Of a stretch of 64,000 nt of DNA, positions 59,166 to 64,000 are shown piece by piece. A program made the translations under genes and the position numbers. Source of the DNA: Asaia bogorensis. Lineage in GTDB: Bacteria > Pseudomonadota > Alphaproteobacteria > Acetobacterales > Acetobacteraceae. The DNA is taken from positions 124,001 to 188,000 of the forward strand of contig CAMBMS010000002.1 in the NCBI GenBank assembly GCA_945868845.1. The letters are read 5' to 3'. The notes beneath the pieces are model-generated. The model searched no databases. It saw only the letters and a list, made by a program, of their open reading frames with translations, and was not told the origin of the DNA. The stretch's first letter is position 1. The number at the start of each line of letters is the position of its first letter.

Positions 59166-60848
59166 TCATTGCCCCAACGCGACGCCTTCGCCGCGCGGGT
59201 CGGAGGCGCCGATTAGGCCGTTTGGGGTTATGGCGATGACTTGCAGGCCCGAGAGCAAGGGGAGGATCTGTGTGTTCTGGCCGCGTGCCTCCAGGGCGGG
59301 AGCGAGGTTGGCGGCCGGGGTGGCGGCTTCTAGGTCGATTGTTGCACCGAGGCTGAGGATACGCGGGGTGGCGAGCGCGGCCTGGGGGCTGGCCTGCCAA
59401 TCGAGCAGATGCAGAACGGTTTGCGCGACAAAGCCGATGATATGGGCGCCGCCGGGGGAGCCGAGGACATACGCGAGCTTGCCGTCCGGTGCGTAGATCA
59501 GGGTGGGGGACATGGAGCTACGCGGGCGCTTGCCGGGCTCGACGCGGTTGGCGACGGGGCGGCCTTCGATGTCCGGGTTGAAGGAAAAATCGGTGAGTTG
59601 GTTGTTGAGGATGAAGCCACGCACCATGAGGCGGGCGCCGAAGCGGGCCTCCACCGAGGTGGTCATGGCGACGGCGTTGCCGGCTTCATCGACGATGGAG
59701 AGATGCGAGGTGCCATTTTCGGGTTGGGCGGGTGCGGGGGCAAGGTCCTGGTGCCAGTGCCAGCGCGGATTGCCGGCGCGCGGGGTGGAATTGGCGCGGG
59801 CCGGATCGATCAGCTGGGCACGGGCTGCGAGGTAATCGGGGGCCAGTAAACCGGTGATGGGGGCGGGCACGAAATCGGTGTCGGCCAGATAGTGGGCGCG
59901 GTCGGCATAGGCGAGCCGCTCGGCCTCGCCAATCAGCATCGCCACATCGGTCCCGTTCGGGTCCATGCGGGGAAGATCAAAATGCTCCAGCAGGCCGAGG
60001 ATTTGCAGCACGGTGACGCCGCCGGAGGAGGGCGGGCCCATGCCGCAGATCCGATATGCGCGATAGGTACCGCAGATAGGCGCGCGTTCCCTCGGCTGGT
60101 AGGCGGCGAGGTCGTCGGTGGTCATCAGGCCGGGATTGGCATCGGCGCGGACGATGGTGGCGATCTCGGCGGCGATGGGACCACTGTGTAGGGCATTGGC
60201 ACCGTCGGCCGCGATGGCGCGCAAGGTCTCGGCCAAGGCTGGGTTGGTCAGCATGGTGCCAGCCGGCATCGGCGTGCCGTCTGGGCGGAGGAAATAGACC
60301 CGGGTGGAGGGGTGGCGTTTCAGCTGCTCTACGTCGCCGGCGATGGCGGCAGCGAGGCGGTGAGAGATAGAAAAGCCCTTGCTGGCTAGGGCGATGGCGG
60401 GGGCAAACAGATCCGCCCAGGGTAATTTTCCATTCGCCCTATGGGTCGCTTCCAACATGCGGACGGCTCCGGGGACGCCGACGGCGCGCCCGCCCAGCAC
60501 GGCTTCCAGAAATGGAATCGGCTTGCCATTCGGGGAGAGGAACAGGGCTGGGGTTGCGCCAACGGGGGCGGTTTCGCGGCCGTCCCAGGTCGTCACCCGG
60601 CTGGTGGCCGCGTCGTGCAGAACCAGGAAGGCGCCGCCGCCAATGCCGGAGGATTGCGGTTCCACCACTGTGAGTACCATCTTTACGGCGATGGCCGCGT
60701 CCACCGCGTTGCCACCGGCTTGCAGCATGGCGATGCCGGCCGCCGCCGCGGCGGGATGGGCGGCAACGACCATGTGGCGCTTTGCCGCCTCCGCCGCAGA
60801 AACCGGGGCGGCAAGCAAAAGAAAGGCGAGGAGAAAACCACAATGCAT
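59166..60848 (-). CDS. ggt: Gamma-glutamyltransferase
   Basis: The 560-residue periplasmic N-terminal nucleophile hydrolase removes or moves the gamma-glutamyl group of glutathione. It has a signal peptide (MHCGFLLAFLLLAAPVSAAE). ILxAGGNAVDAAIAV-type sequence (LQAGGNAVDAAIAVKMVLTV) and SSGIGGGAFLVL follow. The self-cleavage site and nucleophile is Thr380 in ENGTSHLSIVD. The C-terminal glycine-rich GSPGGAHIIGFVAQ is also present. The ATG at 60848 was chosen for the signal peptide; the frame to 60959 has no homology. It is monocistronic. Confidence 0.94.
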   Translation of the reverse strand: MHCGFLLAFLLLAAPVSAAEAAKRHMVVAAHPAAAAAGIAMLQAGGNAVDAAIAVKMVLTVVEPQSSGIGGGAFLVLHDAATSRVTTWDGRETAPVGATPALFLSPNGKPIPFLEAVLGGRAVGVPGAVRMLEATHRANGKLPWADLFAPAIALASKGFSISHRLAAAIAGDVEQLKRHPSTRVYFLRPDGTPMPAGTMLTNPALAETLRAIAADGANALHSGPIAAEIATIVRADANPGLMTTDDLAAYQPRERAPICGTYRAYRICGMGPPSSGGVTVLQILGLLEHFDLPRMDPNGTDVAMLIGEAERLAYADRAHYLADTDFVPAPITGLLAPDYLAARAQLIDPARANSTPRAGNPRWHWHQDLAPAPAQPENGTSHLSIVDEAGNAVAMTTSVEARFGARLMVRGFILNNQLTDFSFNPDIEGRPVANRVEPGKRPRSSMSPTLIYAPDGKLAYVLGSPGGAHIIGFVAQTVLHLLDWQASPQAALATPRILSLGATIDLEAATPAANLAPALEARGQNTQILPLLSGLQVIAITPNGLIGASDPRGEGVALGQ

Positions 60849-60900
60849 AGATGGTCCCCGGGTTGGGATCGGGCCAGGCTGCATCTGGAGGAGATGAAAC

Positions 60901-61035
60901 GTGGACGCGACGGGAGAAAGGCCAGGGAGCCTATGCTCTGGGGATCGATACCTAGGCAACCACCTGCGCGGCGCGGTGGCGTTCCCGCTCGTTGCGGTCG
61001 CTCTGCTGGGTCTGGGTATCTGGCTGGGGCGCTAA
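60901..61035 (+). CDS. Very small membrane protein (44 residues)
   Basis: This ORF starts with GTG and is preceded by GGAGGAGATGAAAC, a strong ribosome site at normal spacing. It encodes a hydrophilic head (VDATGERPGSLCSGDRYLGN) and one membrane helix (GAVAFPLVAVALLGLGIWLG) ending in R. It lies in the gap between the ggt and typA genes, transcribed oppositely to both. It may be real, but a chance frame of this length in GC-rich DNA cannot be excluded. No family is known to me. Confidence 0.4.
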   Translation: MDATGERPGSLCSGDRYLGNHLRGAVAFPLVAVALLGLGIWLGR

Positions 61036-61082
61036 AGCACCCAGCACTGAGCACCCAGATTGGTCTGTCCGATCGGGCCGTG

Positions 61083-62912
61083 TTAGGCCGCTTCGGAATC
61101 GGCCCTGCGGTCGGCGCGCTTGCGGGCGTGCGGGTCGAGATGGCGCTTGCGCAGGCGAATGGCGGTGGGGGTCACCTCGACCAGTTCATCGTCTTCGACA
61201 TAGGCGATGGCTTGTTCCAGGCTCATGCGGCGCGGCGGGATCAGCAGCATGGCATCGTCCTTGCCGGCGGCGCGGACGTTGGTGAGTTTCTTTTCCTTGA
61301 TCGGGTTCACGTCCAGATCGTTATCGCGGGAATGCTCGCCGAGGATCAGGCCGACATAGACCTTGTCGCCGGGGTTCACGAACAAGGTGCCGCGTTCCTG
61401 GATGTAGAACAGGGCGTAATGTACTGCTTCGCCGGGTTCGGTTGAGATCAGGGAGCCGTTGCGCCGGCCTTCCAGCGCGCCTTTCCACGGGCCATAGCCA
61501 GCAAACAGGCGGTTCATGATGCCGGTGCCGCGCGTATCGGTGAGGAACTCGCCATGATAGCCGATCAGGCCGCGGCTGGGCATGTTGAAGGTTAGGCGGA
61601 CCTTGCCGCCGCCGGAGGGACGCATATCGGCAAGCTCGCCCTTGCGGCGGCTCATTTTCTCCACGACGGTGCCGGTGAAGGGTTCGTCGACATCGACCAG
61701 CACTTCCTCCATCGGTTCTTCGCGCGCGCCGGTTTCGGGGTTTTGCCGGGTGAGGACGCGGGGGCGGCCGATGGTGAGCTCGAAGCCTTCGCGGCGCATC
61801 TGTTCGATCAGCACGCCTAGTTGCAGTTCGCCGCGGCCGGCGACCTCGAAGGCTTCGGTCTCATTGCTTTCCGTCACCTTGATGGCGACATTGCCCTCGG
61901 CCTCGCGGAACAGGCGTTCGCGGATCTGCCGCGAGGTCACCTTCTTGCCCTCGCGCCCGGCCAGCGGGCCATCGTTGATGCGGAAGGTCATGGCCAGGGT
62001 GGGCGGATCGACCGGGATGGCGGCGATAGGGGCGGCGAGGTCGGGGGCGCCGATCGTGTCGGGGATGGTGGAATCGCTCAGCCCGGCAACGGCGATAATG
62101 TCGCCGGCCTCCACCTCGTCCACGGTGACACGGTCCAGGCCGCGAAACGTCATTAGCTTTGTCAGACGACCGGTTTCGACCACGCTGCCATCCTGGCGTA
62201 GCACTTTCACCGGCATGTTCACTCGCGCGCGGCCTTGCTCGACGCGGCCGGTGAGGACGCGGCCAAGGAAATTATCGTATTCCAGGATCGAGGCGATCAT
62301 GGCGAAGGGGGCATTGTTATCGACCTTGGGTTGCGGCACATGCGCTAGCACCAGATCGAACATCGCCGAGAGATCCTTCCGCGGGCCATCGAGGGTCGTG
62401 TCCGCCCAGCCCTGCCGGCCGGAGGCGAACAACATGGGGAAATCCAGTTGGTCGTCATTGGCGCCGAGGGCGGCGAATAGGTCGAAAATTTCCTCATGCA
62501 CCTCATCGGCACGGCTGTCGGAGCGGTCCACCTTGTTGACCACCACGATCGGCTTGATGCCTCGGGCAAGCGCCTTGCCGACGACGAATTTGGTTTGCGG
62601 CAGCACACCCTCGGCGGCGTCCACGAGTACGATGGTGCCATCCACCATATTCAGGATGCGCTCGACCTCACCGCCGAAATCGGCATGGCCGGGGGTGTCG
62701 ACGATGTTGATTTTCGTCTCCTTCCACGCCACGGCGGTGCATTTCGCCAGGATGGTGATACCGCGTTCGCGTTCCAGGTCGTTCCGATCCAGCGCGCGTT
62801 CGGCCACGACCTGGTGCTCCCGAAAGGCACCGGACTGCTTCAGCAGCTGATCCACGAGCGTGGTCTTGCCGTGGTCGACATGGGCGATGATGGCGATATT
62901 GCGGATTTGCAT
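61083..62912 (-). CDS. typA: Translational GTPase TypA/BipA
   Basis: TypA binds the ribosome and helps assembly and growth under stress and cold. The 609-residue protein has G1 AHVDHGKTTLVDQL, G3 DTPGHADFGGEVERIL, G4 NKVDRSDSRADE, and the EF-G-like domains through PSGGGKVRLTFNMPSRGLIG and YFLTDTRGTG-like GEFLTDTRGTGIMNRLF, ending in a Lys/Arg-rich tail. The ATG at 62912 (MQIRNIAIIAHVDHGK) was chosen; an upstream frame to 63224 has no homology. It is divergent from cspA, and both relate to cold response. Confidence 0.96.
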   Translation of the reverse strand: MQIRNIAIIAHVDHGKTTLVDQLLKQSGAFREHQVVAERALDRNDLERERGITILAKCTAVAWKETKINIVDTPGHADFGGEVERILNMVDGTIVLVDAAEGVLPQTKFVVGKALARGIKPIVVVNKVDRSDSRADEVHEEIFDLFAALGANDDQLDFPMLFASGRQGWADTTLDGPRKDLSAMFDLVLAHVPQPKVDNNAPFAMIASILEYDNFLGRVLTGRVEQGRARVNMPVKVLRQDGSVVETGRLTKLMTFRGLDRVTVDEVEAGDIIAVAGLSDSTIPDTIGAPDLAAPIAAIPVDPPTLAMTFRINDGPLAGREGKKVTSRQIRERLFREAEGNVAIKVTESNETEAFEVAGRGELQLGVLIEQMRREGFELTIGRPRVLTRQNPETGAREEPMEEVLVDVDEPFTGTVVEKMSRRKGELADMRPSGGGKVRLTFNMPSRGLIGYHGEFLTDTRGTGIMNRLFAGYGPWKGALEGRRNGSLISTEPGEAVHYALFYIQERGTLFVNPGDKVYVGLILGEHSRDNDLDVNPIKEKKLTNVRAAGKDDAMLLIPPRRMSLEQAIAYVEDDELVEVTPTAIRLRKRHLDPHARKRADRRADSEAA

Positions 62913-62962
62913 GGGATGGGGTGCGCCGGAGGGTAATGTTGCGGCGCACACATAGAGGGTTG

Positions 62963-63003
62963 GCCGCGCCCTGGCGAGCCTAAAATAATTGCGCCAGGGC
63001 GGC
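62963..63003. promoter_or_regulatory. Strong inverted repeat between typA and cspA
   Basis: GCCGCGCCCTGGCG (62963-62976) and GCGCCAGGGCGGC (62991-63003) are complementary except one bulged base, with a 14-base AT-rich loop. ATTTTG follows on the plus strand. It lies in the divergent region, 50 bases upstream of typA, and before the cspA promoter. It may be an operator, or a terminator that blocks transcription entering from outside. Confidence 0.5.
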
Positions 63004-63028
63004 ATTTTGCGGGGGCGTGACTTAATCC

Positions 63029-63057
63029 TTGTAATTTTGTCGCTTAGGTCGCATATA
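63029..63057 (+). promoter_or_regulatory. Candidate sigma-70 promoter for cspA
   Basis: TTGTAA (63029-63034) and CATATA (63052-63057) are separated by 17 bases. Transcription from about 63065 would give a leader of about 130 bases. Long 5' leaders are typical of cold-shock genes, where they act as RNA thermosensors. This is inferred from pattern and spacing. Confidence 0.5.
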
Positions 63058-63195
63058 GGGAGATCGGCGCTTTTCCATCCGGGCTGTTTGTGCCTTCTCG
63101 CGACTGTAGTTGCTACCGTTGTCGCTCCCGTCCCCGCAGAAGAGTAATCCGGCCCGCGTTTTGTGGGTCGCCGGTGATTTTGGAGAGTAGCGGTT

Positions 63196-63402
63196 ATGGC
63201 TAAAGGCACAGTCAAGTGGTTCAATTCGCAAAAGGGCTATGGGTTCATCCAGCCGGAAGACGGCACGTCTGACGTGTTCGTGCATATCTCCGCGGTGGAG
63301 CGTTCCGGCATTGGCACGTTGAACGAGGGCCAGAAGGTCACGTTCGACGCGATGAAGGACCAGAAGGGCAAGACGTCGGCGGAAAACCTAAAATCTGCCT
63401 GA
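63196..63402 (+). CDS. cspA: Cold-shock domain protein (CspA family)
   Basis: This 68-residue single cold-shock domain binds single-stranded RNA or DNA and melts secondary structure. RNP1 KGYGFI (13-18) and RNP2 VFVHIS (27-32) are intact in [24 protein letters not shown] lies 9 bases before the ATG. The gene has a long leader with a candidate promoter, and a two-hairpin region just after the stop. Bacteria usually have several paralogues; which one this is cannot be told. Confidence 0.95.
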   Translation: MAKGTVKWFNSQKGYGFIQPEDGTSDVFVHISAVERSGIGTLNEGQKVTFDAMKDQKGKTSAENLKSA

Positions 63403-63410
63403 AGCCGGTT

Positions 63411-63460
63411 CCGGCGCTGTCTTCGGGCAGCGTCGGTTGAGGGCAGCGCCGGTTTGGTTG
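63411..63460 (+). terminator. Competing-hairpin terminator region after cspA
   Basis: CCGGCGCTG (63411-63419) can pair with CAGCGTCGG (63428-63436) or with CAGCGCCGG (63444-63452). The second pairing is perfect and is followed by TTTGGTT. The arrangement gives two exclusive hairpins, which could serve as terminator or partial read-through into the next gene. The T-tract is weak. Confidence 0.5.
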
Positions 63461-63470
63461 GAGTTCGTCG

Positions 63471-63686
63471 ATGACGCATAAATTCCACGTGGGCCAGGCG
63501 GTGCATCTGATGCCTGGACGCCAGGACGGCAATGCGCCGGCCGGCGCCTATACCATCCAGCGCCAATTGCCGATCGAAGGACGCAATGTGCAATATCGCG
63601 TGAAAAACACGCGCGATGGGCATGAGCGCGTGGTGCCTGAGGGACAGCTTTCGGCGCAGGCCGGTTCGGGCTGGCCCGGCGGCTGA
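63471..63686 (+). CDS. Small conserved basic protein of unknown function
   Basis: The 71-residue protein reads KFHVGQAVHLMPGRQDGNAP, AGAYTIQRQLPIEGRNVQYR, VKNTRDGHERVVPEGQL, a compact all-beta pattern like small SH3-type barrels. Similar short proteins with the FxVGQxVxL...YxVxRxLP...QYRVK pattern occur widely in Alphaproteobacteria, of no known function. TTGGAG lies 9 bases before the ATG. It may be reached by read-through from cspA. Confidence 0.75.
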   Translation: MTHKFHVGQAVHLMPGRQDGNAPAGAYTIQRQLPIEGRNVQYRVKNTRDGHERVVPEGQLSAQAGSGWPGG

Positions 63687-63729
63687 GGGATCTGTTACGT
63701 CAGCCGGCGGCTTTATCGTCTATCGTGTC

Positions 63730-64000
63730 ATATCAACGAACTTTTGTCTGACGAGCTGCGCGAGGGCCCGCTGGCCCTCGCCATCATCGGCATCGGGCTG
63801 ATGGGGTCGTAAGGGCATCTGCCCTATGAAGTCGGCGGGTTAACGATCGGCATCTGGTTCGCCCTGCTGATCCTGATGGTGCTGACGACCGAGCGCGGCA
63901 ACACGATCCCGTAATTCCTCGGCAAGATATCGTTCACCCTTTATCTTGCGCATGCCCCTATGCTGCATGGGCTATTTTATTGCCGGTATGGTCGCGTGCC
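63730..64000 (+). pseudogene. Acyltransferase-3 family membrane protein, decayed and cut by the window edge
   Basis: One frame reads LPYEVGGLTIGIWFALLILM, then VLTTERGNTIP, TAA, FLGKISFTLYLAHAPMLHGL, up to the window edge. This is the C-terminal membrane part of OafA/acyltransferase-3 proteins (FLGKxSYxLYLxHxPxL). An earlier TAA falls after IGIGLMGS at about 63808. Both stops are single-codon changes in one frame. The upstream part is not recognisable. Confidence 0.65.

Overview
The window reads as a high-GC alphaproteobacterial chromosome, most likely from a member of the Rhodospirillales close to Acetobacteraceae. This is inferred from protein content and gene neighbourhoods (zapA / 6S RNA / fthC, a MotA-like and OmpA-like pair, tartrate dehydrogenase next to pyrE, many Bug, LLM and CaiB family proteins). 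No rRNA or tRNA gene was seen. About 63 genes look intact. They are mixed with an unusual number of decayed genes and insertion-sequence scraps.

Layout. 1-2.1 kb: a coxM-coxS-coxL-type molybdenum hydroxylase operon on the minus strand, running off the left edge. 2.3-4.7 kb: a frameshifted carboxymuconolactone decarboxylase-like gene, a crotonase-fold protein and a luciferase-like oxidoreductase. 4.7-8.1 kb: a proton-channel (MotA/TolQ) gene with two OmpA-domain partners. 8.2-15.3 kb: suhB-like phosphatase, efp, an IS256 scrap, an M20 peptidase, then a DedA / ELM1 / unknown-protein cluster. 15.4-28.2 kb: mostly metabolic genes (racemase, tartrate dehydrogenase, pyrE, aminotransferase, MFS carrier, pdxJ, polyprenyl synthase, a TrmN6-like methylase, nrdB with a possible NrdR site, thiolase), interrupted by a badly decayed glutamate-synthase-like gene. 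28.3-35.2 kb: GST, a decayed TPR gene, thiE, fructose-bisphosphate aldolase, zapA, 6S RNA, fthC and a YmdB-type phosphodiesterase.

35.2-44.4 kb holds a minus-strand catabolic operon: a dipeptide/oligopeptide-type ABC importer (binding protein, two permeases, two ATPases), a CaiB-type CoA transferase, a 68-residue GatC/AtzG-like protein and an amidase. It probably imports an amide compound, hydrolyses it and activates the product with CoA. An alpha/beta hydrolase lacking its nucleophile serine converges on it. 45.9-51.4 kb is a plus-strand maturation operon for molybdenum hydroxylases (coxG, MoxR ATPase, VWA protein, split XdhC, MobA-like fusion) in which every junction is a 4-base start/stop overlap. 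It lies 44 kb from the structural cox genes and may serve them. 51.4-55.9 kb carries a second catabolic group (LLM oxidoreductase, creatinase-like M24 protein, SDR, Bug binding protein).

55.9-59.1 kb is a scrapyard of truncated genes and IS fragments (TauD, TPR, two head-to-head IS3 orfA starts, IS1380, a RuvC-like piece) around a two-domain barrel protein and a DnaQ-like exonuclease. 59.2-63.7 kb returns to ordinary genes (gamma-glutamyltransferase, typA, cspA). A decayed acyltransferase runs off the right edge.

No defence system, CRISPR array, prophage or biosynthetic cluster is evident. The least-explained items are the DedA-ELM1-unknown cluster, the orphan proton-channel/OmpA module with its 189-bp internal duplication, and a roughly 100-bp rod-forming dispersed repeat found twice between genes.
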